Assembly: GCF_014196765.1 (NCBI RefSeq)
Contig: NZ_JACIEE010000003.1
Span: forward strand, 372,001-436,000
Reading direction: 5' to 3'
Length of the DNA: 64,000 bases
From: Mycoplana azooxidifex
Lineage (GTDB): Bacteria > Pseudomonadota > Alphaproteobacteria > Rhizobiales > Rhizobiaceae
Part shown: positions 16,211 to 25,308 of the stretch, one piece after another
How the letters are laid out: each line of letters starts with the position of its first letter
Numbering within the stretch: the stretch's first letter is position 1
Notes under the pieces: generated by a model
Seen by the model: only the letters and a program-made list of their open reading frames with translations
Told to the model about the DNA's origin: nothing
The model's database searches: none
Made by a program: the position numbers and the translations under genes

Positions 16211-17203
16211 ATGAAAAAAACCTTGCTTACTTTCCTCGCCACTGCGGCCATGTCGGCAACCGCGCTTGCGGCCGACATCAAGCCGGCGATCATCTACGAC
16301 CTCGGCGGCAAGTTCGACAAATCCTTCAACGAAGCAGCCTTCAACGGCGCCGAAAAGTTCAAGGCCGAGACCGGCATCGAATATCGCGACTTCGAGATCG
16401 CCAACGACGCGCAGCGCGAACAGGCGCTCCGCCGCTTCGCCGGCGACGGCAACAACCCGATCGTGATGGCCGGCTTCTCCTGGGCCGCCACGCTGGAGAA
16501 GGTCGCAGCCGAGTATCCGGACACCAAGTTCGCCATCATCGACATGGTGGTCGACAAGCCGAACGTCCGCTCCGTCGTCTTCAAGGAAGAAGAAGGCTCC
16601 TGGCTCGCCGGCATCCTGGCGGCCATGGCGTCCAAGTCCAAGACCGTCTCCTTTGTCGGCGGCATGGACATCCCGCTGATCCACAAGTTCGCCTGCGGCT
16701 ATATCGGCGGCGCGAAGTCGACCGGCTCCGACGTGAACGTGCTGGAAGCCTACACCGGCACCACGCCCGACGCCTGGAACGACCCCGTCAAGGGCGGCGA
16801 AATCGCCAAGTCGCAGTTCGACCAGGGGTCGGACGTCGTCTATCACGCAGCCGGCGGTACCGGCGTGGGCGTCCTGCAGGCGGCGGCCGATGCCGGCAAG
16901 CTCGGCATCGGCGTCGATTCCAACCAGAACATGCTGCACCCCGGCAAGGTCCTGACCTCGATGCTCAAGCGCGTCGACGTCGCCGTCTACGACGCCTTCA
17001 AGTCGGCGAACGAGGACAAGTTCACCCCCGGCATCAACGTTCTCGGCCTCAAGGAGGACGGTGTCGGCGTCGCCATGGACGACAACAACGCACCGCTGAT
17101 CACGCCGGAAATGAAGGCTGCCGTCGACAAGGCCAAGGCCGACATCATCGCCGGCACGGTCACCGTCCACGACTACATGTCGGACGAAACCTGCCCGTAT
17201 TGA
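16211..17203 (+). CDS. BMP family ABC transporter substrate-binding protein
   Basis: Periplasmic binding protein of the BMP/Med family (PF02608), here very likely for purine or pyrimidine nucleosides because the genes beyond it are a nucleoside permease and nucleoside-degrading enzymes. The 330-residue protein has a Sec signal peptide (MKKTLLTFLATAAMSATALA) with no lipobox Cys, so it is soluble in the periplasm and not a lipoprotein. The mature part starts with IIYDLGGKFDKSFNEAAFNG, a typical BMP opening. It is separated from its ATPase gene by a terminator and by slyX on the other strand, so it can be expressed at a higher level than the membrane parts. Confidence 0.92.
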   Translation: MKKTLLTFLATAAMSATALAADIKPAIIYDLGGKFDKSFNEAAFNGAEKFKAETGIEYRDFEIANDAQREQALRRFAGDGNNPIVMAGFSWAATLEKVAAEYPDTKFAIIDMVVDKPNVRSVVFKEEEGSWLAGILAAMASKSKTVSFVGGMDIPLIHKFACGYIGGAKSTGSDVNVLEAYTGTTPDAWNDPVKGGEIAKSQFDQGSDVVYHAAGGTGVGVLQAAADAGKLGIGVDSNQNMLHPGKVLTSMLKRVDVAVYDAFKSANEDKFTPGINVLGLKEDGVGVAMDDNNAPLITPEMKAAVDKAKADIIAGTVTVHDYMSDETCPY

Positions 17204-17220
17204 TCGTCATTGCCACAGGA

Positions 17221-17260
17221 AGCCCGCCGGTCTCGCAACGAGCCGGCGGGCTTTCCGTTT
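17221..17260 (+). terminator. Terminator/attenuator after BMP binding-protein gene
   Basis: Stem AGCCCGCCGG (17221-17230) with CCGGCGGGCT (17243-17252), then TTCCGTTT. Leaky termination here would explain how one promoter gives much binding protein and less permease. Confidence 0.75.
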
Positions 17261-17271
17261 CTGCCGGAGTA

Positions 17272-17502
17272 TCAGTAGTGCGGCGGACGGGTGATCGCTG
17301 GCGCCTCGAGCGCGCTCTCCTCCAGGGCGAGGAAGCGATCGGTCAGCCGGTCCAGCTTTGCGCGCATCTGCTCGACCACCTTCCACTGCTGCGTCAACTG
17401 GTCGGAAAGCTCCTCGATGGTGCGGTTCTGGTGGGCCAGATGCTCCTCCAGGGCGGCAATGCGACCGGCATGGTCGTCGGCGGGGTTCACGGGATTGGTC
17501 AT
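17272..17502 (-). CDS. slyX: SlyX family protein
   Basis: A 76-residue all-helical protein of the SlyX family (PF04102), function unknown. It is a heptad-rich coiled coil (RIAALEEHLAHQNRTIEELS, about 14-33, and on to ALEESA) and ends in PPHY, the conserved SlyX C-terminus. It is a lone minus-strand gene between the BMP binding protein and its ATPase. Confidence 0.88.
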   Translation of the reverse strand: MTNPVNPADDHAGRIAALEEHLAHQNRTIEELSDQLTQQWKVVEQMRAKLDRLTDRFLALEESALEAPAITRPPHY

Positions 17503-17679
17503 GGTTCGTCGGCCTTCCGCTTCGTTGCGGTGGATCTATCGAATGACGCAGCCGCCCGCAATGATGCTGGACAAGCGGAACGGAAGCAACAAGACTGAAC
17601 AGAAGACTGGCCGGAGGTGGGGCCGCAAGTCCGCGTCAGACGGACGGACGGCTTCCACATGCGAGAACAACGGATCGTC

Positions 17680-19215
17680 ATGGGTGAACTGGCAATCGAA
17701 CTGAAAGGCATCGACAAGAGCTTCGGCCTCGTCCATGCCAACAAGGACATCAACCTGAAGGTCCGAAAAGGGACCATTCACGGCATCATCGGCGAGAACG
17801 GGGCGGGCAAGTCGACGCTGATGTCCATCCTCTACGGCTTCTACCAGGCCGATCGCGGCGAGATCCTGGTCGACGGACGCGCCATCAGCATACGCGATCC
17901 GAACGCGGCGATCGCAGCCGGCATCGGCATGGTCCACCAGCACTTCATGCTGGTGGAGAACTTCACGGTCCTGGAAAACGTCATGCTGGGCGCCGAGGAC
18001 AGCTGGATCCTGAACGCCGGCATTACCAAGGCGCGGGCCGAGCTGAAGCGGCTGGAAAAGGAGTATGCACTGGAGGTCGATCCCGACGCGGTGATCGAGG
18101 AACTGCCGGTCGGGCTGCAGCAGCGCGTCGAGATCCTGAAGGCGCTCTACCGCAAGGCCGACATCCTGATCCTGGACGAGCCGACGGGCGTGCTCACGCC
18201 GGCAGAGGCAGACCACCTGTTCCGGATTCTCGAACAACTGAAGGCACAGGGCAAGACGGTCATCCTGATCACCCACAAGCTGCGCGAGATCATGGCGATC
18301 ACCGACGAGGTCTCCGTCATGCGCCGCGGCGAGATGGTGGCGACGCGCGAGACGGACAAGACGTCAGTGGAGGAACTGGCCGAGCTGATGGTCGGCCGCC
18401 GCGTGCTGCTGCGCGTGGAGAAGGGCGCGGCACATCCGGGCGACGTCAAGCTCTCGGTGAAGAACCTGACCGTGCGCGACGGCCGCGGCGTGACGATGGT
18501 CGACGACGTCTCTCTCGACCTGCGCGCCGGCGAGATCGTCGGTATCGCGGGCGTCGCCGGCAACGGCCAGTCGGAGCTTCTGGAGGCGATCGCCGGTATC
18601 CGTCGCGCCGTCTCCGGCCGCGTCGAGCTGAACGGCCGGGCGATCGACGTCACCGGCCATGCCGATCCGGCCGAGTTGCGCCAGCGCGGGCTGGCGCATG
18701 TGCCGGAAGACCGCCACCATGTCGGCCTGGTGCTGAAATTCGAGGAGAGCGAGAACGCCATCCTCGGCTATCACGACGATCCGAAATACCGCAAAGGCTT
18801 TATCCTCGACGTCGACGCGATCCGCGCCGACGCAGAGGAGAAGATCCAGAAATACGACATCCGCCCACCGAACGCGCGGCTGAAGACGGCCAATTTCTCC
18901 GGCGGCAACCAGCAGAAGATCGTGCTGGCCCGCGAGATGGAGCGCGGGCCGGATGTGCTGATCATCGGCCAACCGACGCGCGGCGTCGACGTCGGCGCGA
19001 TCGAATTCATCCACAAGCGCATCATCGAGATGCGCGACCAGGGCAAGGCGGTGCTGCTCGTCTCGGTCGAGCTCGACGAGATCCGGGCGCTGTCCGACCG
19101 GATCCTCGTGATGTTTGCCGGCCGCGTCGTCGGCGAACGCGCGCCCGATGCCTCCGAAGGCGAGCTCGGCCTGCTGATGGCCGGCGTCGAAGGCCCGAAG
19201 GAGGCCGCGCAATGA
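17680..19215 (+). CDS. Nucleoside ABC transporter ATP-binding protein (double ATPase)
   Basis: Cytoplasmic ATPase with two fused nucleotide-binding domains, 511 residues, as in sugar (RbsA-like) and BMP-nucleoside importers. The first domain has Walker A GENGAGKST near 37 and Walker B LILDEPTGVL; the second begins near 260 and has a degenerate P-loop GVAGNGQSE near 290, then the signature SGGNQQKIVLAREM near 408 and IIGQPTRGVDVG in place of a standard Walker B. A degenerate second P-loop is normal for this class. The ATG at 17680 is preferred over one at 17659 because homologues begin at that point. Its stop overlaps the permease start (ATGA). Confidence 0.92.
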   Translation: MGELAIELKGIDKSFGLVHANKDINLKVRKGTIHGIIGENGAGKSTLMSILYGFYQADRGEILVDGRAISIRDPNAAIAAGIGMVHQHFMLVENFTVLENVMLGAEDSWILNAGITKARAELKRLEKEYALEVDPDAVIEELPVGLQQRVEILKALYRKADILILDEPTGVLTPAEADHLFRILEQLKAQGKTVILITHKLREIMAITDEVSVMRRGEMVATRETDKTSVEELAELMVGRRVLLRVEKGAAHPGDVKLSVKNLTVRDGRGVTMVDDVSLDLRAGEIVGIAGVAGNGQSELLEAIAGIRRAVSGRVELNGRAIDVTGHADPAELRQRGLAHVPEDRHHVGLVLKFEESENAILGYHDDPKYRKGFILDVDAIRADAEEKIQKYDIRPPNARLKTANFSGGNQQKIVLAREMERGPDVLIIGQPTRGVDVGAIEFIHKRIIEMRDQGKAVLLVSVELDEIRALSDRILVMFAGRVVGERAPDASEGELGLLMAGVEGPKEAAQ

Positions 19216-20345
19216 GCACCCCCTATGCGAAGCTGCCGGGCTGGGTCGAGTATGGCCTCATCCCGCTCGTCAATCTCCTCGTCGCCTTTGCGGTCGCCGG
19301 CCTCGTCGTGCTGCTCGTCGGCGAGAGCCCGCTGGAGGCGGCCTACCACATGATCAACGGCGCCTTCGGGCGCGGCGAGTACATCGGCTTCACGCTCTAC
19401 TACGCCACCACCTTCATCTTCACCGGGCTCGCGGTCGCCGTCGCCTTCCATGCCGGGCTGTTCAACATCGGCGGCGAGGGGCAGGCCTATGTCGCCGGCA
19501 TCGGCGTGGCGCTTGCCTGCCTCTGGCTCGACCGCCTGATGCCCTGGTATGTCGTGTTTCCGATCGCGATCCTCGGGGCAGCGCTCTTCGGCGCCGCCTG
19601 GGCGTTCCTGCCCGGCTGGCTGCAGGCCAAGCGCGGCAGCCATATCGTCATCACTACGATCATGTTCAACTTCATCGCCGCGAGCCTGATGAACTACATG
19701 CTCAACCGGGTGATGAAGCCGCTCGGCTCCATGTCGCTGGAGACGCGCACTTTCGACGCCGGCGGGCAGCTGCCGAAGCTCGACTGGCTGATGGCGATGT
19801 TCGGGCTCAGCGTCGGCACCTCTCCCTTCAACGTCACCTTCCTGCTGGCGCTCGCAGCCGCCTTCGGCGTCTGGGTGCTGATCTGGCGCACGAAGCTCGG
19901 CTACGAGATGCGCACCATGGGCCATAGCCCGCAGGCTGCCCGCTACGCCGGCATCAAGGAGGCCCGTATCATCGTCATCACCATGATGATCTCCGGCGCG
20001 CTCGCCGGCATGATGGCGCTGAACCCGATCATGGGCGAGACCTACCGCATGCAGCTCGACTTCGTGCAGGGCGCCGGTTTCGTCGGCATCGCCGTGGCGC
20101 TGATGGGACGTTCGCATCCGGCCGGGATCATTCCGGCGGCGATCCTGTTCGGCGTGCTCTACCAGGGCGGCGCCGAGATCGCCTTCGAGATGCCGTCGAT
20201 CTCGCGCGACATGATCGTCATCATCCAGGGTCTCGTGATCCTCTTCGCCGGCGCGCTGGAGCACATGTTCCGCCCCGCCATCACCCGCGCCGTCCTAGCC
20301 TTCTCCGGGCGCGGACGCACGGACGCGGCCGTCAAGGGAGCCTGA
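19212..20345 (+). CDS. Nucleoside ABC transporter permease 1
   Basis: Inner-membrane permease of the BPD_transp_2 family (PF02653), 377 residues with about nine or ten spans. Diagnostic segments are AGLFNIGGEGQAYVAGIGVA near 82, the signature loop TMGHSPQAARYAGI near 238 that docks to the ATPase, and GFVGIAVALMGRSHPAG near 293. It starts inside the last codon of the ATPase gene and is followed 4 nt later by permease 2, so the pair should form a heterodimeric channel. Confidence 0.92.
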   Translation: MSTPYAKLPGWVEYGLIPLVNLLVAFAVAGLVVLLVGESPLEAAYHMINGAFGRGEYIGFTLYYATTFIFTGLAVAVAFHAGLFNIGGEGQAYVAGIGVALACLWLDRLMPWYVVFPIAILGAALFGAAWAFLPGWLQAKRGSHIVITTIMFNFIAASLMNYMLNRVMKPLGSMSLETRTFDAGGQLPKLDWLMAMFGLSVGTSPFNVTFLLALAAAFGVWVLIWRTKLGYEMRTMGHSPQAARYAGIKEARIIVITMMISGALAGMMALNPIMGETYRMQLDFVQGAGFVGIAVALMGRSHPAGIIPAAILFGVLYQGGAEIAFEMPSISRDMIVIIQGLVILFAGALEHMFRPAITRAVLAFSGRGRTDAAVKGA

Positions 20346-20349
20346 GTCC

Positions 20350-21321
20350 ATGGATTTCCTTCAGCTCTTCCTCGAGCTCGCGCAGTCGACCGTCCGGCTT
20401 TCGACGCCCTTGATCCTAGCCGCACTTGCCGGCCTCTTCACCGAGCGCGCCGGCGTGTTCGACATCGGCCTGGAAGGCAAGATGCTGGGGGGCGCCTTTG
20501 CCGCCGGCTGCGTCGCCTTCGTCGCGCAATCGGCGATGGCCGGGCTGCTCGCCGCCATCGTCGTCTCCGTCCTTCTGTCGCTGGTGCACGGCTATGCCTC
20601 GATCACCCAGCGCGGCAACCAGATCGTCTCGGGCGTCGCCATCAACTTCATCGTCGCCGGCTCCACGGTCATTCTCGGAGAGGCCTGGTTCCACCAGGGC
20701 GGCCGCACGCCGGCGCTCGCCGAAGGCGCCCGCTTCCAGGCGATCGAGCTTCCCTTCACCGAGGCCCTGCGCGGTGTTCCGCTGCTCGGACCGATCTACG
20801 CCGACCTGATCTCCGGCCACCAGGCTCTGACCTATCTCGCTTTCCTGATGGTGCCGGCCAGCTGGTGGATCCTCTATCGCACGCGGTTCGGCCTGCGGCT
20901 GCGGGCGGTCGGCGAAAACCCGGGCGCGGTCGATACGGCCGGCATTTCGGTGATCTGGATGCGCTACCGCGGGGTGATCTGCTGCGGCATCCTGTGCGGC
21001 ATTGCCGGCGCCTACCTGTCGCTGGCGGCCAATGCCGGCTGGACCAAAGGGATGACGGCGGGCAAGGGCTACATCGCGCTCGCCGCCCTGATCTTCGCCA
21101 AGTGGCGGCCCGTCCCCGTGATGTTCGCCTGCCTCCTGTTCGGCTTCCTCGACGCGTTCGCGATCCGCTACCAGAGCACGCCCCTGCCCCTGATCGGCAA
21201 GGTGCCGGTACAATTGATGCAGGCCCTGCCCTATATCCTCACCGTCGTCCTGCTGGCAGGCTTCATCGGCAAGGCCATTCCGCCGAGGGCCGGCGGCGTC
21301 CCGTATGTGAAGGAGCGGTGA
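20350..21321 (+). CDS. Nucleoside ABC transporter permease 2
   Basis: Second PF02653 permease, 323 residues, about eight to nine spans. It shows the family pattern ERAGVFDIGLEGKMLGGAFA near 33, the ATPase-docking loop AVGENPGAVDTAGI near 184 and GKGYIALAALIFAKWRP near 238. It is the shorter partner of permease 1, as usual in NupBC-type importers, and lies directly upstream of cdd. Confidence 0.92.
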   Translation: MDFLQLFLELAQSTVRLSTPLILAALAGLFTERAGVFDIGLEGKMLGGAFAAGCVAFVAQSAMAGLLAAIVVSVLLSLVHGYASITQRGNQIVSGVAINFIVAGSTVILGEAWFHQGGRTPALAEGARFQAIELPFTEALRGVPLLGPIYADLISGHQALTYLAFLMVPASWWILYRTRFGLRLRAVGENPGAVDTAGISVIWMRYRGVICCGILCGIAGAYLSLAANAGWTKGMTAGKGYIALAALIFAKWRPVPVMFACLLFGFLDAFAIRYQSTPLPLIGKVPVQLMQALPYILTVVLLAGFIGKAIPPRAGGVPYVKER

Positions 21322-21323
21322 GA

Positions 21324-21716
21324 ATGTCCCAAGACCTGTTCGAAGCGGCGCGCGACGCCATGGCGTTCGCGCATGCGCCCTACTCGAAGTTTCCGGTGGG
21401 AGCGGCGATCCGCGCCGAGGACGGCAAGGTCTATGCCGGGGCCAACATCGAGAACATCTCGTTTCCGCAAGGCTGGTGCGCGGAGCCGACGGCGATCAGC
21501 GCGATGATCATGGCCGGCGCGAAGAAGATCGTCGAAATAGCCGTGATCGCCGAGAAGCTGCCGCTCTGCCCGCCCTGCGGCGGCTGCCGGCAGAAGATCG
21601 CCGAGTTCGCCTCCGCCTCGACACGCATCTACCTTTGCGACGAAACGGGCGTGAAGAAGACGATGACGATGGACGAGCTCCTGCCGCACAGCTTCGCAAC
21701 GGAGGTGATCGGATGA
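21324..21716 (+). CDS. cdd: Cytidine deaminase
   Basis: Deaminates cytidine and deoxycytidine to uridine and deoxyuridine. The 130-residue protein is the short tetrameric type with one zinc site: the catalytic CAEPTA near 52 (Cys ligand plus proton-shuttling Glu) and PCGGCRQ near 86-92 (two Cys ligands). The substrate-binding SKFPVGAA is near 21 and GANIENISFP near 38. AAGGAG precedes the start. The stop overlaps the punA start (ATGA), so it is part of the nucleoside operon. Confidence 0.95.
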   Translation: MSQDLFEAARDAMAFAHAPYSKFPVGAAIRAEDGKVYAGANIENISFPQGWCAEPTAISAMIMAGAKKIVEIAVIAEKLPLCPPCGGCRQKIAEFASASTRIYLCDETGVKKTMTMDELLPHSFATEVIG

Positions 21717-22522
21717 AGGACGCGGTCGACCATCTCTTTCCCCATCTCGGCGGGCTGGTGCCGCGCTACGGCATCATCCTCGGCTCCGGGCTGGGATCGC
21801 TCGTCGACACCGTCGAGGGCGGCGTGCGCATCCCCTATTCGGAGCTCCCGAGCTTTCCTTCCAGCTCCGTCTCCGGGCATGCCGGCGAGATGGTCATCGG
21901 GCTCGTGAGGGGCGTTCCGGTGATCATGCTGTCGGGCCGGGCGCACTACTACGAGAAGGGCGACGCCGATGCGATGCGCGGGCCGATCGAGGTCCTGAAG
22001 GGCCTCGGCGTCACTTCGCTGATCCTGACCAATTCCGCGGGCTCGCTGCGCGAGGATATGCCGCCAGGCTCGGTGATGCGCATTTCCGACCACATCAACT
22101 TCTCCGGCGCCAATCCGCTGATCGGCATCGAAAGCGATGACCGTTTCGTCGGCATGACCAACGCCTATGACGAGGGGCTTGCCGCGCAGATGGAGGCGGC
22201 CGCGCGCAAGACCGGCACGCCGCTGCACCAGGGCGTCTACATGTGGTTCTCCGGCCCGAGCTTCGAGACGCCTGCGGAAATCCGCATGGCGCGGGTTCTC
22301 GGCGCCGATGCCGTCGGCATGTCGACCGTCCCGGAGGTGCTGATCGCGCGCTTCCTCGGGCTGAAGGTGGCTGCTGCGTCCGTCATCACCAACTTTGGCG
22401 CCGGCATGACCGGAGCCGAACTCAGCCACCATGAAACCAAGGACATGGCCCCGGTCGGCGGTGCGCGGCTCGCTGCCGTCCTTGCCGAGATGATCGCGGC
22501 CGGAGAGACTTCCGATGAATGA
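21713..22522 (+). CDS. punA: Purine-nucleoside phosphorylase (trimeric type)
   Basis: Cleaves purine (deoxy)nucleosides with phosphate to base plus (deoxy)ribose-1-phosphate. The 269-residue protein is of the low-molecular-mass trimeric class, shown by GIILGSGLGSLV near 20, SGRAHYYE near 80, the TNSAGSL motif near 108, and MSTVPEVLIAR near 201 that holds the purine-binding Glu. It overlaps cdd and deoC at its two ends. GGAGG lies 6 nt before the ATG. Confidence 0.93.
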   Translation: MKDAVDHLFPHLGGLVPRYGIILGSGLGSLVDTVEGGVRIPYSELPSFPSSSVSGHAGEMVIGLVRGVPVIMLSGRAHYYEKGDADAMRGPIEVLKGLGVTSLILTNSAGSLREDMPPGSVMRISDHINFSGANPLIGIESDDRFVGMTNAYDEGLAAQMEAAARKTGTPLHQGVYMWFSGPSFETPAEIRMARVLGADAVGMSTVPEVLIARFLGLKVAAASVITNFGAGMTGAELSHHETKDMAPVGGARLAAVLAEMIAAGETSDE

Positions 22523-23288
22523 AACCACGCCCCGCCTCGTCGCCGCCAAGGCGCTGTCGCTGCTCGACCTGACGGACCTCTCCGACAATTGCGACCCGGC
22601 CGCGATCGAGACGCTCTGCCGGCAGGCGAACACGGCGTTCGGCCCGACGGCCGCGATCTGCATCTGGCCGCGCTTCGTTTCGCAGGCCCGCGCCCTGCTC
22701 GGACCGGACAGCCGGATCCGCATTGCCACCGTGGTCAACTTCCCCTCGGGTGACCTGCCGGTGGACACGGTCGTCGCGGAGACCGAACAGGCAATCGCCG
22801 ACGGCGCCGACGAGATCGACCTCGTCATTCCCTACAAGGCGCTGGTCGCCGGGGACGAGGCTGCCGTGCGGGCGATGATCGGCGCGGTGCGGGCGGTCTG
22901 CAAGCCGCCTGTCGTGCTGAAGACGATCCTCGAGACCGGCGAACTGAAGGACCGCGACCTGATCCGTAACGCATCGCACCTGGCGATCTCGTCCGGGGCG
23001 GACTTCATCAAGACCTCGACCGGCAAGGTGGCCGTGAACGCGACCTTGGAGGCTGCCGACATCATGCTCAACGCCATCCGCGAGAGCGGCCGCAATGTCG
23101 GCTTCAAGGCGGCCGGGGGCGTGCGCACCGTCGCCGACGCTAGCCTCTACCTCAACCTCGCCGCGACGATCCATGGGCCCGACTGGGCGATCCCCTCCAC
23201 CTTCCGCTTCGGCGCCTCCGGCCTCCTCGGCGACATCATCGCCGTTCTTGAGGGCCGCGAATCCGGCAGCCCGAGCGCAGCCTACTGA
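22515..23288 (+). CDS. deoC: Deoxyribose-phosphate aldolase
   Basis: Splits deoxyribose-5-phosphate into glyceraldehyde-3-phosphate and acetaldehyde. The 257-residue TIM-barrel protein shows EIDLVIPYKALVAGDE near 97, VLKTILETGEL near 135, the Schiff-base Lys in DFIKTSTGK near 167, and VGFKAAGGVRT near 196 with the second essential Lys. It starts 8 nt before the punA stop and ends 2 nt before deoA. Confidence 0.94.
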   Translation: MNETTPRLVAAKALSLLDLTDLSDNCDPAAIETLCRQANTAFGPTAAICIWPRFVSQARALLGPDSRIRIATVVNFPSGDLPVDTVVAETEQAIADGADEIDLVIPYKALVAGDEAAVRAMIGAVRAVCKPPVVLKTILETGELKDRDLIRNASHLAISSGADFIKTSTGKVAVNATLEAADIMLNAIRESGRNVGFKAAGGVRTVADASLYLNLAATIHGPDWAIPSTFRFGASGLLGDIIAVLEGRESGSPSAAY

Positions 23289-23290
23289 CG

Positions 23291-24604
23291 ATGCTCCCGC
23301 AGGAGACCATACGCCGCAAGCGCGACGGCGAGGCCCTGACGGCAGAGGAGATCGGCGCGTTCATCGCCGCGCTGACGGACGGACGGGCCAGCGAAGGCCA
23401 GGTCGCTGCCTTTGCCATGGCCGTCTGGTTTCGCGGCATGGACGCGCGCGAGACCGTGGCGCTGACCGAAGCGATGCGCGATTCCGGGGAGGTGCTCGAC
23501 TGGCGCGACCTCGACCGGCCGGTGGCGGACAAGCATTCGACCGGGGGGGTCGGCGACAACGTCTCGCTGATGCTGGCGCCGATCGCGGCCGCATGCGGGC
23601 TGGCCGTGCCCATGATCTCCGGCCGCGGCCTCGGGCACACGGGCGGCACGCTCGACAAGCTGGAGTCGATCCCCGGCTACACGATCACGCCGCCGCCGGC
23701 GCTGTTTCGCAAGACGGTGAAGGAAGCGGGTTGTGCGATCATCGGCCAGACGGCCGACCTGGCGCCCGCAGACCGGCGGCTCTACGCCGTCCGCGACGTG
23801 ACCGCCACGGTCGATTCCGTTCCGCTGATCACCGCCTCCATCCTGTCGAAGAAGCTGGCCGCAGGGCTGCATTCGCTCGTGCTCGACGTGAAGCTCGGCA
23901 ACGGCGCCTTCATGACGAGCCGGCCGGATGCCGAGCGGCTGGCAAGGGCGCTGGTGGAGGTCGCGAACGGCGCCGGGCTGCGGGCGAGCGCGCTCATCAC
24001 CGACATGAACCAGCCGCTGGCGGACGCAGTCGGAAACGTCGTCGAGATCGAGAACTGCATCGCTTTTCTCAGCGGAGAGAAGGCGGGAACCCGGCTCGAG
24101 CGCATCGTGCTGTCGCTGGCTGCGGAAATGCTGGTCAGCGGGGGTATCGAGGCGGATACGGCGGCCGCCCACGAGCGAGCGCACAAGGCGCTGTCGGACG
24201 GACGCGCCGCCGAAGCGTTCTCAAGGATGGTGCGGTCGCTCGGCGGCCCCGGCGACCTGCTCGACAATCCGGCCGGGATCCTATCGAAAGCGCCGATCAT
24301 CCTGCCGGCGACTTCGGAGGTCGCGGGATACCTCGCCGGCTGCGATACGCGCGGGCTGGGAACGGCCGTCATCGAAATGGGCGGCGGGCGGACGAGGCCC
24401 GACCAGGCGATCGACCATCGCGTCGGCTTCGACCGGCTGAGACCGCTCGGCACGCGCATCGAGGTGGGCGACGAGATCGGACGTGTCCACGCGCAGACCC
24501 TGGACGAGGCGATTGCCGGTGTCGCGCGGCTGCGCGCGCTCTACACGATCGGGGACACCGCCCCGCTGCCGGACTACCCGATTGTCGGCCGGATCAGCGA
24601 ATGA
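23291..24604 (+). CDS. deoA: Thymidine phosphorylase
   Basis: Phosphorolyses thymidine and deoxyuridine to base plus deoxyribose-1-phosphate. The 437-residue protein carries the family signature: DKHSTGGVGDNVSL near 79 (phosphate binding), SGRGLGHTGGTLDKLES near 110, and KKLAAGLHSLVLDVKLGNGA near 187. It is the last gene of the plus-strand nucleoside operon, and its final 11 nt overlap the end of the convergent aspartic-protease-like gene. Confidence 0.95.
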   Translation: MLPQETIRRKRDGEALTAEEIGAFIAALTDGRASEGQVAAFAMAVWFRGMDARETVALTEAMRDSGEVLDWRDLDRPVADKHSTGGVGDNVSLMLAPIAAACGLAVPMISGRGLGHTGGTLDKLESIPGYTITPPPALFRKTVKEAGCAIIGQTADLAPADRRLYAVRDVTATVDSVPLITASILSKKLAAGLHSLVLDVKLGNGAFMTSRPDAERLARALVEVANGAGLRASALITDMNQPLADAVGNVVEIENCIAFLSGEKAGTRLERIVLSLAAEMLVSGGIEADTAAAHERAHKALSDGRAAEAFSRMVRSLGGPGDLLDNPAGILSKAPIILPATSEVAGYLAGCDTRGLGTAVIEMGGGRTRPDQAIDHRVGFDRLRPLGTRIEVGDEIGRVHAQTLDEAIAGVARLRALYTIGDTAPLPDYPIVGRISE

Positions 24605-25127
24605 GGCGCATCCGCTCGCCGTCGACCTGATAGGACGAGAGCCCCTTGAGGAAGGTCATGCCGACCAACATACCGGAAAGCGCCTTGTCCTCCAGCACCA
24701 TGGCGCCGACGTCCGGGACGCTGATCGTGCCGATCGCAACGCTGTCGAGGCGGACATAGGCGGCGCGTGCCTGGCCGTTGGCGGTGTTGACGGCATAGCG
24801 GAACTCGAGTTCCTTGCGCGCTATCCCCAGCCGTTCCGCCATCGAGACATTGATCGCCACCATGCTGGCGCCGGTATCGATCATGCCCTTCTGCTTGCGG
24901 CCGTTGATGGTGAACAGGCCGGAGAAATGGCCGGCGGCATCGGCTTCCAGCGTGACGCCACGGTTGCCGGTGTAACGGGCGGTCGAGACCGGCTCGACGG
25001 TCGCTGTTTTTGCATCGTTCGCCTTGCCCTCGGTGCGGCCGGCCGCGAGATAGCTGCTCGCCATGCCGGGCACGTAGACGGCCGCGACGGCGATGGCAGC
25101 AACGACGAACAGACTGCGGGCGAACAT
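24594..25127 (-). CDS. Retropepsin-like aspartic protease, TIGR02281 type
   Basis: A 177-residue protein with an N-terminal membrane anchor or signal (about 2-20) and a retroviral-type aspartic protease domain facing the periplasm. The single catalytic motif IDTGASMVAI is near 81-90, and dimerisation would complete the active site. The end has VGMTFLKGLSSYQVDGERM, typical of the TIGR02281 clan AA family. The ATG at 25127 is chosen because CTGGAG lies 6 nt upstream; in-frame starts at 25133 and 25154 are less well placed. No physiological substrate is known. Confidence 0.86.
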   Translation of the reverse strand: MFARSLFVVAAIAVAAVYVPGMASSYLAAGRTEGKANDAKTATVEPVSTARYTGNRGVTLEADAAGHFSGLFTINGRKQKGMIDTGASMVAINVSMAERLGIARKELEFRYAVNTANGQARAAYVRLDSVAIGTISVPDVGAMVLEDKALSGMLVGMTFLKGLSSYQVDGERMRLIR

Positions 25128-25308
25128 GGGCATCTCCAGCGGGCTCATCCCCAACCTTGCGCACCGTCCCGATGGCGCGGCAACGTGGACGTGCGCGGCA
25201 GTGGATCATGCCAACGTTGACGGACCGGAAAGATGGCGCCGGGTTGCCGGATTTGCCGCAGCGAAAGCGTGCGGTGGCTAATGCCGGGTTAACACAGGGG
25301 ATCGCGCC

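Noticed and set aside
16160-17170. Long open frame antisense to the BMP binding-protein gene
   Set aside because: It is a composition shadow: high GC at third codon positions keeps the opposite strand open. The product is an Asp/Gly/His-rich string with no family pattern, and the plus-strand gene is certain.
18771-20264. Open frame antisense to the nucleoside ATPase and permease genes
   Set aside because: Shadow of two well-supported genes; the His/Asp/Glu/Arg-rich product has no recognisable fold.
25278-25293. CTAA-N7-TTAAC as a CtrA box for the aspartic-protease-like gene
   Set aside because: One mismatch, 150 nt from the start codon, and just past the upp stop; not better than chance without conservation data.
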